Assembly (NCBI GenBank): GCA_017438865.1
Contig: JAFRUN010000036.1
Coordinates: 1-61,885 of the forward strand
Direction: 5' to 3'
DNA: 61,885 bases
Source: Clostridia bacterium
GTDB lineage: Bacteria; Bacillota; Clostridia; Christensenellales; CAG-138
Made by a program: the position numbers and the translations under genes. The notes beneath the pieces were generated by a model, which was not told the DNA's origin, searched no databases, and was given only the letters and a program-made list of their open reading frames with translations. Shown here in pieces: positions 7,649 to 14,475 of this stretch (its first letter is position 1; every line of letters begins with the position of its first letter).

Positions 7649-8623
7649 TCATTCCTCCGTCCTGCTCTTGCTCTTCTTGTACGCCTTCACGCTTTTGGAG
7701 ATCTCCTTTTTCCGCGCGCGGTGATCGGCGTTCTCTTTTCCGAGATTCTTGTAAAGCTCGAACCGTTCTTTACTCAGTTTGCCGCTTGCGATCGCGGCTT
7801 TCACCGCGCAGCCCGGCTCGGTCTCATGCCGGCAGTTTCGGAATCTGCATTGACTTTCGAGCGCGAGAATGTCCGAAAACGTCCGGTCGATGCCTTCGTC
7901 CGCGTCCGCCATGCCGATCTCGCGCATGCCGGGTGTGTCGATGATCCATACGTCGTTCGGAAGCCGGATCATCTGCCGGTGGGTCGTGGTGTGCCGTCCC
8001 TTGCCGTCGTCGGAGCGGATCTCGCCGGTTTGCATGACCTCCTCGCCCGCGATCGCGTTGATCAGCGTCGATTTGCCCGCGCCGGAAGAGCCCATGAGCG
8101 CGATCGTCGTGCCCGGAACGAAATACTGTTTGAGCTCGTCCAGCCCGATCCCGTACTTTGCGGAAACGGCGAAAACGCGGACGCCGTCCGATACGCTTTC
8201 CGCCTCGCGCACATAGCGACCGACGTTATTGCAAAGGTCCGATTTTGTCAGGATCACGACCGGCATGCTTCCGCCCGAAAGCGCGACGCTTGCGTACCGC
8301 GCGATCCGGTTGAAGCTGTAATCCTCGTTCAGCGCCGTGACGATAAAGCAGTAATCCGCGTTCGCGACCATGTACTGCATCACGCCGGTTTTCGCCTGAT
8401 CAGGACGCGCAAGCAGCGTCTTTCGTTCGCAGACAGACAGGATCACCGAATCGCCTGCCGGATTTTCGACAAATGAAACGGTATCTCCGACGACCGGCCA
8501 TGCGTCCGGCGCCGCGTCATAGAAGCTGCCCTTCGGTTTCGCGGGAAGCTCCCGCCCCTCGAAGGTTATGATAAAACTGTTTTTTCTGATTTTGGAAATC
8601 CTTCCGCGTTTCTCCTCGTTCAT
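7649..8623 (-). CDS. rsgA: Ribosome small subunit-dependent GTPase RsgA (YjeQ/YloQ)
   Basis: RsgA is a circularly permuted GTPase that helps late 30S subunit maturation. The 324-residue protein shows an N-terminal OB-fold region (RGRISKIRKNSFIITFEG), the permuted GTPase order with the base-recognition motif T-K-S-D first, then the P-loop GSSGAGKST, then D-T-P-G, and finally the zinc-knuckle Cys-5-Cys-His-6-Cys arrangement in CRFRNCRHETEPGC. The start at 8623 is chosen because GGAGAGG sits six bases upstream and the OB fold starts there; an upstream in-frame ATG at 8731 would add a sequence that overlaps a terminator-like hairpin. It heads the run of acetyltransferase and hydrolase genes. Confidence 0.96.
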   Translation of the reverse strand: MNEEKRGRISKIRKNSFIITFEGRELPAKPKGSFYDAAPDAWPVVGDTVSFVENPAGDSVILSVCERKTLLARPDQAKTGVMQYMVANADYCFIVTALNEDYSFNRIARYASVALSGGSMPVVILTKSDLCNNVGRYVREAESVSDGVRVFAVSAKYGIGLDELKQYFVPGTTIALMGSSGAGKSTLINAIAGEEVMQTGEIRSDDGKGRHTTTHRQMIRLPNDVWIIDTPGMREIGMADADEGIDRTFSDILALESQCRFRNCRHETEPGCAVKAAIASGKLSKERFELYKNLGKENADHRARKKEISKSVKAYKKSKSRTEE

Positions 8624-8698
8624 GTTGACCTCTCCGTTTATCTGTTCAATGGGACGTCGCATGGAGATCTCGGGAAGGATCCGCTTTGATCGGCAAAC

Positions 8699-8725
8699 AA
8701 AAAGCCGTGACGGTGACGCCACGGC
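8699..8725 (-). terminator. Intrinsic terminator or attenuator upstream of rsgA
   Basis: On the minus strand GCCGTG and CACGGC form a 6-bp stem with a 10-base loop, followed at once by TTTTTG. It lies between the promoter at 8860-8888 and the rsgA start, so it either ends a short RNA or attenuates rsgA. Confidence 0.6.
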
Positions 8726-8853
8726 ATACAATCAAATATGATCCTGTCCGGATTAAAGGGCAGAAACCGAGGTCATCATGCGATATTGTGTTACGTTTTG
8801 GATTGCAGTGATGCGCAATGATGTTTACCCTCGCTTTCTTAAGATTTCACACA
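8700..8853 (-). ncRNA. Candidate small RNA or structured rsgA leader (about 150 nt)
   Basis: The 336 bases between rsgA and the next gene hold no convincing ORF, but on the minus strand there is a strong promoter, about 150 bases, then a hairpin with a T-run. Inside are two short self-complementary elements, GATTT...AAATC right after the predicted start and ATTGC...GCAAT further on. I recognise no known RNA family: it has no 6S, SRP, SAM, lysine or c-di-GMP signature that I can see. It may be a free RNA or a leader that regulates rsgA and the cluster behind it. Confidence 0.4.
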
Positions 8854-8859
8854 AATCGG

Positions 8860-8888
8860 ATTGTAACACACGCAATTCGGTAAGTCAA
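8860..8888 (-). promoter_or_regulatory. Sigma-A promoter for the small RNA / rsgA leader
   Basis: On the minus strand TTGACT and TACAAT are separated by exactly 17 bases. Transcription should start near 8853. Confidence 0.75.
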
Positions 8889-8959
8889 TACCGATCCGGC
8901 AGTTTTTTCCGTTCTTTTCGGTCAAAAGCAGTCCGGAACATACGCGGTTTCGGCGTCTG

Positions 8960-9625
8960 TCAGGAAAATGCCGTCACGTTCCCGATCCGTTCGATTTTTC
9001 CATCGTTCACAATGATCGCGCCGCTCATAAAGTGCGTTGCGAACACGGGCTTCCGCTTTTCCCGCAGAACCCGCGCGATCGACTCGTTCTGTTCCGGGTC
9101 TCCCTCGTAATGGACCTCCAGATAGAACCCGTCGACAAACGGGAAACCGCGGTAATACCCGAATGCCGGATAATCCTTATCCGGCGTCAGGTGATATTCG
9201 CGCAACTGGATCAGCGCGCCGGCGCTGTAACCCAGAATGATCCCATTGTGGTGCAGGATCGCGTCATAGATCTGCATTTCACGGATCCGCTGCATCATCC
9301 TGTCCGGCAATCCGCCGGGAAAATACAGAATGTCGGCGTTGCGGATCTTCTGATTTGCCGTTTCCGGCGTATCCGTAAAATAGTTGATAAACGTGATCTT
9401 CTGTTCCGCTATCCCGTAATCGGCGAGCGACCCGACGATCCCGTCGTAATACTTCCCGACGTGCTTCGCATACAGCAGATTCCAGTCGTCTGCGTTCTTT
9501 ATGACCGAATCACGGAACGCCAGCGCAACGACGGCGACCCTGTGGGACGGTCTGACGTACGCTTTCAGCGCATCAAACAGCCATGGCGCGTTGATATCAT
9601 ACCCTTCTGTCAATATGTTTATCAT
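8960..9625 (-). CDS. Peptidase S51 family protein (dipeptidase E-like)
   Basis: A 221-residue cytoplasmic protein of the peptidase E / cyanophycinase family. The nucleophile elbow is GYSAGA (Ser about residue 135), preceded by the oxyanion-region motif YFPGG and followed by the VHYEGD histidine region. Dipeptidase E hydrolyses Asp-X dipeptides; other S51 members act on cyanophycin or its products, so the substrate is not fixed. The start at 9625 is chosen because GGAGGG lies directly upstream and MINILTEG is where the fold begins; 24 codons further upstream are in frame but cross the promoter. It is monocistronic: its own promoter lies upstream and the rsgA leader promoter lies downstream. 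Confidence 0.88.
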   Translation of the reverse strand: MINILTEGYDINAPWLFDALKAYVRPSHRVAVVALAFRDSVIKNADDWNLLYAKHVGKYYDGIVGSLADYGIAEQKITFINYFTDTPETANQKIRNADILYFPGGLPDRMMQRIREMQIYDAILHHNGIILGYSAGALIQLREYHLTPDKDYPAFGYYRGFPFVDGFYLEVHYEGDPEQNESIARVLREKRKPVFATHFMSGAIIVNDGKIERIGNVTAFS

Positions 9626-9677
9626 ATTCCCTCCGACCGTCGTTTTTTCTGTTGCGTTCCCGGTCCCGTCCGACGCA

Positions 9678-9705
9678 ATCATACCATATTCCCGCAAAAA
9701 AGCAA
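9678..9705 (-). promoter_or_regulatory. Promoter of the peptidase S51 gene
   Basis: On the minus strand TTGCTT and TATGAT are separated by 16 bases, about 50 bases before the start codon. Confidence 0.55.
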
Positions 9706-9714
9706 TGGCTCGGC

Positions 9715-9748
9715 AAAAAGAAACCGGACCGTCCTTTCGAACAGTCCG
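9715..9748 (-). terminator. Intrinsic terminator after the chimeric remnant
   Basis: On the minus strand CGGAC...GTCCG with a structured loop is followed by GTTTCTTTTT. It ends the transcript carrying the fic gene and the chimeric ORF. Confidence 0.6.
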
Positions 9749-9758
9749 ATGCAGGTAT

Positions 9759-10100
9759 CTATTCGTTCTTATTTGCCGCAGCGGCTTTCCGGGCGGCTCT
9801 GTTTTTTCTGCGTTCGATGATGCGTCGCGCGCGTTTCAGACCGGTCGGCGTAATGGCTTTCTTGTCCACCGCCTCCTGGAACTTATTCATGCGGCGGCTG
9901 CGCACATCGATAGCGGAGGGCTGAATGTCCCCGGACTTGGTCAGCGCCCACTTGGTGAGCATCGGTCCGACCAGCTCATAGACGAGCACGCTGAACAGAA
10001 TGATGTTTTTGATGAGCACGCCGTCCTCCGTTCCGAGCTTCGCCGCTTCCCATGACAGGTAGGCGCTATTCACATCCACATGAAAAATCAGACGCTCCAT
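9759..10100 (-). pseudogene. Chimeric remnant: start of Y-family DNA polymerase IV fused to the end of a cation/proton antiporter
   Basis: The 113-residue ORF is made of two unrelated pieces. Residues 1 to about 21 (MERLIFHVDVNSAYLSWEAA) are the conserved N-terminus of DinB/Pol IV, including the D-V-N-S catalytic aspartate region. From about residue 28 (VLIKNIILFSVLVYELVGP) it reads as the last transmembrane helix and tail of a Na+/H+ or KefB-like antiporter, ending in a Lys/Arg/Ala-rich tail. Neither part is functional alone: all other polymerase domains and the antiporter core are gone. The simplest history is a deletion that fused dinB and a downstream antiporter gene in frame. It starts 16 bases after fic with no well-spaced ribosome-binding site. 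An assembly join in metagenomic data is an alternative. Confidence 0.75.
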
Positions 10101-10116
10101 ACTCTATGAATGATCG

Positions 10117-11031
10117 CTACTCCTGTGAGATATCAAACATTGCCATCAACTTCCGGAAGGTATCCTGCCCGTCCAGACAGGTTCCGGTCAGATATCCCGG
10201 TTCGTTCTCCCACTCGGAGAGCCCGCGGTAATAATACATTTTCTTGGTGTCTTCAATGATGAACGGAACGATCGAATAGCGCAGGCACTCTTTCAGCGCA
10301 ATCAGCCTTCCGACTCTTCCGTTGCCATCCTGAAACGGGTGTATCCGTTCAAACTCGTAATGAAAACGGATGATATCATCCAGGGTGACATTCTGCAGTG
10401 ACGAATACGCTGATATTAGTGATTGCATTTTGGCAGGGACATCCTTAGGCTTTGTTGTCTCTTTTCCGCCTACCACGTTTGCGCGCTTCTTATAGTCGCC
10501 GACGGCGAACCAGGGGAGAGAGGCGTCCTTCGTGCTCTGCTTCAACATGCGGTGCAGTTCTTTTATGACATCCTCTGTAAGAGGGTCCTCGGCAACGTCG
10601 ATCACATAGTCGATCGCACGGAAATGGTTGACGGTTTCAATGATATCATCGACAGGAATACCTTCTCCGACGTCTATGGTATTCGTTTCGAAAATCAATC
10701 GTGTCTGGTCCTCGCTGAGCTTACTGCCCTCAATGTGATTGGAGTTATACGTCATTCGGATTTGAAGCTCATGATAAAGGCCGCCGGACATGCGGATGCT
10801 CTTTTCATCCCGAAGCGTTTGAAGAACAGGATTATCAGAGATGGATTTGGACAGGTCTTCAACGGGACATCCAAGGTAATCGGCGATCCTCTTCAGAACG
10901 TGTTCGGCAATCTTCTCTCCGCGGCCGATTTTGGCGATGGTACGGGAAGAAACGCCGGCCTTGTCAGCCAGTGCTGTTCTTGACAGTCCTTTTTCATTCA
11001 GCTTTTGCAAAAGTCCGGAATATGATATCAT
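10117..11031 (-). CDS. Fic domain protein with N-terminal XRE helix-turn-helix, autoinhibited type
   Basis: Fic enzymes usually transfer AMP from ATP to a hydroxyl side chain of a target protein. Residues 5-60 are an XRE-type helix-turn-helix (SRTALADKAGVSSRTIAKI). The Fic core has the full motif HPFQDGNGRVGR (His231 to Arg242). Residues 97-102, SNHIEG, match the inhibitory helix consensus (S/T)xxxE(G/N) located before the Fic fold, so this is a class II, self-inhibited Fic and needs no separate antitoxin. The flap before the motif contains WFAVGDYKKRANVVGG. The start at 11031 has GGAGG seven bases upstream and its own promoter. The helix-turn-helix suggests DNA binding and possibly self-regulation. 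Confidence 0.94.
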   Translation of the reverse strand: MISYSGLLQKLNEKGLSRTALADKAGVSSRTIAKIGRGEKIAEHVLKRIADYLGCPVEDLSKSISDNPVLQTLRDEKSIRMSGGLYHELQIRMTYNSNHIEGSKLSEDQTRLIFETNTIDVGEGIPVDDIIETVNHFRAIDYVIDVAEDPLTEDVIKELHRMLKQSTKDASLPWFAVGDYKKRANVVGGKETTKPKDVPAKMQSLISAYSSLQNVTLDDIIRFHYEFERIHPFQDGNGRVGRLIALKECLRYSIVPFIIEDTKKMYYYRGLSEWENEPGYLTGTCLDGQDTFRKLMAMFDISQE

Positions 11032-11053
11032 TTGATTACCTCCTGTTTTACTT

Positions 11054-11082
11054 ATAATAGCACAAACAAAGATGAAAGTAAA
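11054..11082 (-). promoter_or_regulatory. Promoter of the fic gene
   Basis: On the minus strand TTTACT and TATTAT are separated by 17 bases, ending about 25 bases before the start codon. The region from here to about 11264 holds no gene that I can support. Confidence 0.6.
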
Positions 11083-11264
11083 GCATTTTCGACAAAAAGG
11101 AAAGCCAGCCGACGGACCAGGGTCTGCGCTTAGCTGGCGCATCCTAAGTCCGCCGCCGGCAACGTCGGTTTCGTCATACCGCATTCAATTGCAGCTTTAA
11201 GCCGTTCTCATGTTCTTATGGGATATATGCTCCAGTTCTTCGACGCACTTGTTTAGATAACTAA

Positions 11265-11442
11265 CTAGAATTTTGTTATTAGTTTTTTCTTTGAACGATA
11301 AAGAAGTATCATTGATAGGATATCATCCCCTGTTGTACCATTTACATATCCGCATTCCGTGCATCTCCATGAGCCACAGGCATCAGAAAAACCATCCTGT
11401 CGATTTAGCAATGCGCCGCAACGATCGCAGTAACAAAAATGA
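11265..11442 (-). pseudogene. Beheaded small zinc-ribbon ORF
   Basis: The frame encodes a CDRCG...CTECG zinc ribbon (CDRCGALLNRQDGF, then a second Cys pair in CTECGYVN) and a basic tail ending SKKKLITKF. Such 60-70 residue zinc-ribbon proteins are common in Clostridia. Upstream in the same frame there is no ATG, GTG or TTG: the frame runs straight into the tRNA-Arg terminator hairpin and then the tRNA. The gene therefore appears to have lost its start. Base composition here is clearly more AT-rich than its surroundings, which fits a remnant of an imported segment. Confidence 0.5.
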
Positions 11443-11472
11443 ATCCCCCGAAAACACAGTGTTTTCGGGGGA
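11431..11472 (-). terminator. Strong intrinsic terminator of tRNA-Arg
   Basis: CCCCCGAAAACA pairs perfectly with TGTTTTCGGGGG across a 3-base loop (hairpin 11445-11471). On the minus strand it is followed by TTCATTTTTGTT. Confidence 0.85.
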
Positions 11473-11473
11473 T

Positions 11474-11550
11474 TGGCGTCCCCGGCGCGATTCGAACGCG
11501 CGGCGTCCCGCTTAGGAGGCGGGCCCTCTATCCTGCTGAGGTACGGAGAC
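11474..11550 (-). tRNA. tRNA-Arg (anticodon CCT)
   Basis: On the minus strand a complete 77-nt cloverleaf can be folded. The acceptor GTCTCCG pairs with CGGGGAC (one T-G pair). The D-stem is CCTC/GAGG. The anticodon stem CCCGC/GCGGG holds the loop CTCCTAA with anticodon CCT. The T-arm is GCGCG-TTCGAAT-CGCGC, and CCA is encoded. It reads AGG codons. It lies 40 bases after a truncated relative and shares that one's promoter. Confidence 0.95.
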
Positions 11551-11590
11551 ATATTCACTTTTTATGCACTCCTCTCGAATGATACACCTT

Positions 11591-11633
11591 ATTCTTAGGA
11601 GGCGAATGCTCTATCCTGCTGAGCTACGGAGAC
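11591..11633 (-). pseudogene. 5' half of a second tRNA-Arg(CCT)
   Basis: On the minus strand the first about 40 bases match a tRNA-Arg(CCT): acceptor strand GTCTCCG, a D-arm with GCTC/GAGC, and the anticodon loop CCTCCTAAG. From the anticodon stem onward the sequence departs: the 3' stem strand, T-arm and acceptor complement are absent or degenerate. It sits directly behind the consensus promoter of the locus, 40 bases before the intact tRNA. It is not an exact copy of the intact tRNA (stems differ), so it is an older second gene broken at the anticodon loop, a position used by several tRNA-targeting integrases. Confidence 0.7.
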
Positions 11634-11651
11634 ACGTCCAGAAACACCGAT

Positions 11652-11680
11652 ATATTACCACGCAAAGGGATGCGTGTCAA
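11652..11680 (-). promoter_or_regulatory. tRNA-Arg promoter
   Basis: On the minus strand a perfect TTGACA is followed after 17 bases by TAATAT. It lies just before the broken tRNA copy and is the only clear promoter for the intact one. Confidence 0.8.
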
Positions 11681-11717
11681 GAAACGGAATTGCCCGCGGA
11701 AAAGTTGTGTTCCCCGA

Positions 11718-11746
11718 TTGACGGCGGCGCAAAAATACGCTACACT
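11718..11746 (+). promoter_or_regulatory. Promoter of the rubrerythrin gene
   Basis: TTGACG and TACACT are separated by 17 bases, about 50 bases before the start codon and divergent from the tRNA-Arg promoter. Confidence 0.65.
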
Positions 11747-11795
11747 ATATGCTGTAAATGCACGTTTACAATTCAAACATCGGAGGTTTTATCAC

Positions 11796-12341
11796 ATGAT
11801 CAAAAAGTGGATCTGCAGCGTTTGCGGTTACGTTCACGAGGGTGCAACCCCACCCGAGTTCTGCCCGGTCTGCCGTCAGCCCGCGTCGAAGTTCAACGAA
11901 GTGAAGGAAGAAATGGTCTGGGCGGCGGAGCACGTCGTCGGCGTCGCGAAGGGCGTTCGCGAGGACATCATCAACGATCTCCGCGCCAACTTCCAGGGCG
12001 AATGCACCGAGGTCGGCATGTATCTCGCCATGGCGCGTGTTGCGCACCGCGAGGGCTATCCGGAGATCGGTCTCTATTGGGAGAAGGCGGCGTTTGAAGA
12101 GGCGGAGCATGCGGCGAAGTTCGCGGAGCTCCTCGGCGAAGTCGTCACCGATTCCACCAAGAAGAACCTCGAAATGCGCGTGGAAGCCGAATACGGCGCG
12201 ACCGCGGGCAAGACGGACCTTGCTAAGCGCGCGAAGGAACTCGGTCTTGACGCGATCCATGACACCGTCCACGAAATGGCCCGCGACGAGGCAAGACACG
12301 GCAAGGCGCTCAAAGGTCTTCTGGAGAGGTATTTCAAATAA
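11796..12341 (+). CDS. Reverse-type rubrerythrin (rubredoxin domain first)
   Basis: This 181-residue protein has the rubredoxin-like iron site at the N-terminus ([10 protein letters not shown]...FCPVC, residues 6-25) followed by a four-helix ferritin-like diiron domain ([24 protein letters not shown] split over two helices, then ARDEARHG). In ordinary rubrerythrin the order is the opposite. Reverse rubrerythrins of clostridia reduce hydrogen peroxide and oxygen with NADH-derived electrons and protect anaerobes from air. SD CGGAGG lies nine bases before ATG 11796; the in-frame ATG at 11670 is upstream of the promoter and is rejected. Single-gene transcript with its own terminator. Confidence 0.95.
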   Translation: MIKKWICSVCGYVHEGATPPEFCPVCRQPASKFNEVKEEMVWAAEHVVGVAKGVREDIINDLRANFQGECTEVGMYLAMARVAHREGYPEIGLYWEKAAFEEAEHAAKFAELLGEVVTDSTKKNLEMRVEAEYGATAGKTDLAKRAKELGLDAIHDTVHEMARDEARHGKALKGLLERYFK

Positions 12342-12355
12342 GATCTGTTCGGATA

Positions 12356-12387
12356 AGAGGGAAGCGAAGCGCTTGCCTCTCTTTTGC
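12356..12387 (+). terminator. Terminator after rubrerythrin
   Basis: AGAGG-g-AAGC pairs with GCTT-g-CCTCT, followed by TTTTG. Confidence 0.6.
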
Positions 12388-12429
12388 TGTTTTAACGCGA
12401 TAGAAGCCCGTATTTTGCAGATAACACGG

Positions 12430-12458
12430 TTGAAAGAGGAACGCTTCTGCGATACAAT
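12430..12458 (+). promoter_or_regulatory. Promoter of the 84-residue membrane protein
   Basis: TTGAAA and TACAAT are separated by 17 bases, 24 bases before the start codon. Confidence 0.65.
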
Positions 12459-12482
12459 TCAGACAGGACAGAGGACAAAAAG

Positions 12483-12737
12483 ATGTGGTTCAAGTGGTTT
12501 AAAAACTATCCGGTACGCTATAAGATCGTCGGGCTTGCCCTGATCTACTGTCTCGGGATTCTGGGCTTTCTTGCCGGAATGATCTTCTGGATCGTCAGCG
12601 GGTGTCGGAACATTCAAGCATTGATCCTTGCGCTCACCGGCGCCGGCGTCTTCGCCTTCTTCTACTGGCTGGCAAGAGCGTCGGCGAGCTTTGAAGGTCC
12701 GGATGACGAACCGGCGGACGAGCCGGAGGATTGTTGA
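12483..12737 (+). CDS. Small two-helix membrane protein (84 aa)
   Basis: The protein has two predicted membrane helices (about residues 15-38 and 44-64: IVGLALIYCLGILGFLAGMI, then ALILALTGAGVFAFFYWL) and an acidic cytoplasmic or external tail rich in Glu/Asp/Pro. I do not recognise a family. It has its own promoter and a terminator directly downstream, which supports it as a real gene, although the Shine-Dalgarno sequence (GAGGACAAAAAG) is only moderate. Function unknown. Confidence 0.6.
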   Translation: MWFKWFKNYPVRYKIVGLALIYCLGILGFLAGMIFWIVSGCRNIQALILALTGAGVFAFFYWLARASASFEGPDDEPADEPEDC

Positions 12738-12758
12738 TCGATCTGACGGATAACGCAT

Positions 12759-12790
12759 AAAAAACGGAGAGGACGAACCTCTCCGTTTTT
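12759..12790. terminator. Bidirectional terminator between convergent genes
   Basis: AAAACGGAGAGG pairs with CCTCTCCGTTTT across a 5-base loop, with T-runs on both strands. It serves the small membrane protein on the plus strand and the PIG-L gene on the minus strand. Confidence 0.9.
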
Positions 12791-12794
12791 GTTT

Positions 12795-14336
12795 TTATCT
12801 GCGCTTTCTGCATCGTTTGCGTCGCCCGAATAACAGGAAGCAGCCGGATGCAGCGGCCGCGCCGCCCAATGCGCACAGGACCGGCACGAGCACCCGTTCC
12901 GATCCGGCGTTCGATTCGTTCGCTTTTTCGGGCTCGTCGGGCGCAGGCGATGGGGCGGGCTGCGGGGCTGCGGCCGGCGTCGCCTCAGGCACGGGCGTCG
13001 GCCCCGGCGCGGTTTCGGTCGCGGGGACGTCCGTCGGTTCGGCCGTCGGCGTTTCGGTCGGCTCCGCCGTCGGTTCGGGCGTCGGTTCCGGCGTGGGGAC
13101 GGGCGTCGGCGTTGCGCCCTGCGGCGCGTTTGCGGCAAACAGAGACGGATCGATGTTGTCGAACACGTTGCTTCCGGCCTCGACGGTTCCGTATGCCATG
13201 CCGAACCGGTTGATCGGATATCTGCCCGTTTCGCTTTCCACGATGTGCCGTCCGTTCTGCTGGGACTTGTGCAGCTTGAACGCATCCTGCGCGACCTGGA
13301 ACGCCGTGCGTCCGCCCATGGAGGACAGCGGCGTCCGGATATCCATCACCAGCGGATTGCGCTCGTACAGATGCAGATAGCACTTTTTGACCTCCCACGC
13401 GCCGAACTCCGCGTATGACAGCGCATCGTAGGACGGATCGGCGGCAAACCGGCAGGCGTCGACGATCGCCGCGGCGACGACCTTGTGCTGCCAGTGTCCG
13501 TATTCGCCGTTTACATCGTGCGAAAAGACGACGAGCGGCCGGTATTCCCGCAGCATTCGGACGAACGCAAGCGTAACGGTCTCCTGCGAAAAACGGTTTT
13601 CAAGTTTATCCTTTACCTTCGGATTGACGTCCTGAAATCCCAGAAACAGCGGACGGCAGATCGCGCCCATTGCCCGGGCGCAGAGATTCGCCTCGTTGAC
13701 GCGCTTCCGCGAGGGGTTGACGACGTATGCGACCGTGCCGACATATCCCCGCTCGACGCCGTAGGTCGGAATGATGCCGCCCATGAACAGAACGTCGTCG
13801 TCCGGATGCGTCGAGACGATCAGATAATCCATGCCCTTCGGCGTATCCTGCCACGGGAAAAACGGCGCAGGCAGCGTACCTGCGGAAAACAGCGCGAGCC
13901 GCGCAAGCTCCATGCCGGATGCGTCGGCGGAGATCGTCATGCTCTTTGCCGCGGGGGACAGGGGAATGACCGCGTCGAACACCCGTTCTGCATATGCGTC
14001 CGAAAGCAGGGCGCCGTCTGCATCCGTCTGACGGATCCGCACCCGATCGGGCAGCACGCCCCATTGGATACACAGATACGCGGGCTTCTTGGGCGAATTG
14101 TTCCAACTCAGGCGGATCGTTTCAAACGGCGCATACGGGATCGTATCGTCAAGCGCCTCGTCGATCAGCTTTTCGCGCGCGCTCGCGTGACCGCCGCCCT
14201 GCTCGATCTTCAGGTGGCGCGAAAGGTTCACCGCCTTGTCGCTTCCGCTTTCCGCGGACGCGCCCGTCATGCACGGCAGAAGCAGCAAAAACACAAGAAA
14301 AACCATTATAAGCCGGTAAATAAGGTTTCTTTTCAT
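12795..14336 (-). CDS. Surface-anchored PIG-L (LmbE) family deacetylase
   Basis: A 513-residue exported protein. A signal peptide ends near ASA (residue 27). The PIG-L/LmbE zinc hydrolase domain spans about residues 165-340, with THPDDDVLF as the first metal motif (the family norm is HPDDE) and HDVNGEYGHWQHK as the second. A Thr/Pro/Glu/Ala repeat linker follows (about 400-465), then a single membrane helix and an Arg/Lys tail, so the enzyme faces outward on the cell surface. PIG-L enzymes remove acetyl groups from N-acetylglucosaminyl compounds; a surface glycan or glycoconjugate is the likely substrate. About 120 residues before the catalytic domain may form a beta-sandwich. SD GGAGG before ATG 14336. 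Confidence 0.9.
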   Translation of the reverse strand: MKRNLIYRLIMVFLVFLLLLPCMTGASAESGSDKAVNLSRHLKIEQGGGHASAREKLIDEALDDTIPYAPFETIRLSWNNSPKKPAYLCIQWGVLPDRVRIRQTDADGALLSDAYAERVFDAVIPLSPAAKSMTISADASGMELARLALFSAGTLPAPFFPWQDTPKGMDYLIVSTHPDDDVLFMGGIIPTYGVERGYVGTVAYVVNPSRKRVNEANLCARAMGAICRPLFLGFQDVNPKVKDKLENRFSQETVTLAFVRMLREYRPLVVFSHDVNGEYGHWQHKVVAAAIVDACRFAADPSYDALSYAEFGAWEVKKCYLHLYERNPLVMDIRTPLSSMGGRTAFQVAQDAFKLHKSQQNGRHIVESETGRYPINRFGMAYGTVEAGSNVFDNIDPSLFAANAPQGATPTPVPTPEPTPEPTAEPTETPTAEPTDVPATETAPGPTPVPEATPAAAPQPAPSPAPDEPEKANESNAGSERVLVPVLCALGGAAAASGCFLLFGRRKRCRKRR

Positions 14337-14409
14337 GACATCCTCCGTAAAGCGGAAAACACCGAGGCAAGGTCTTCCGCCTGAAAGGAAACACCCTGTT
14401 GATACCGTC

Positions 14410-14438
14410 AGTATAACACGGATTCCCGCTCATTACAA
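14410..14438 (-). promoter_or_regulatory. Promoter of the PIG-L deacetylase gene
   Basis: On the minus strand TTGTAA and TATACT are separated by 17 bases. Confidence 0.65.
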
Positions 14439-14475
14439 CAGCAAACAGCGAAATTCGGCGAATTGCACGCATACG

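Noticed and set aside
8624..8731. Longer RsgA start at 8731
   Set aside because: The extension would be translated from a terminator-like hairpin without a ribosome-binding site; ATG 8623 has GGAGAGG and starts at the OB fold.
11443..11558. Upstream part of the 97-codon zinc-ribbon frame (ATG 11558)
   Set aside because: This part is the tRNA-Arg gene and its terminator; coding through a tRNA is not credible.
13000..13110. Independent DNA repeat family (GTCGG-rich) in the PIG-L gene
   Set aside because: The repetition is explained by the Thr/Pro/Glu linker it encodes; it stays in frame and is not found outside genes.
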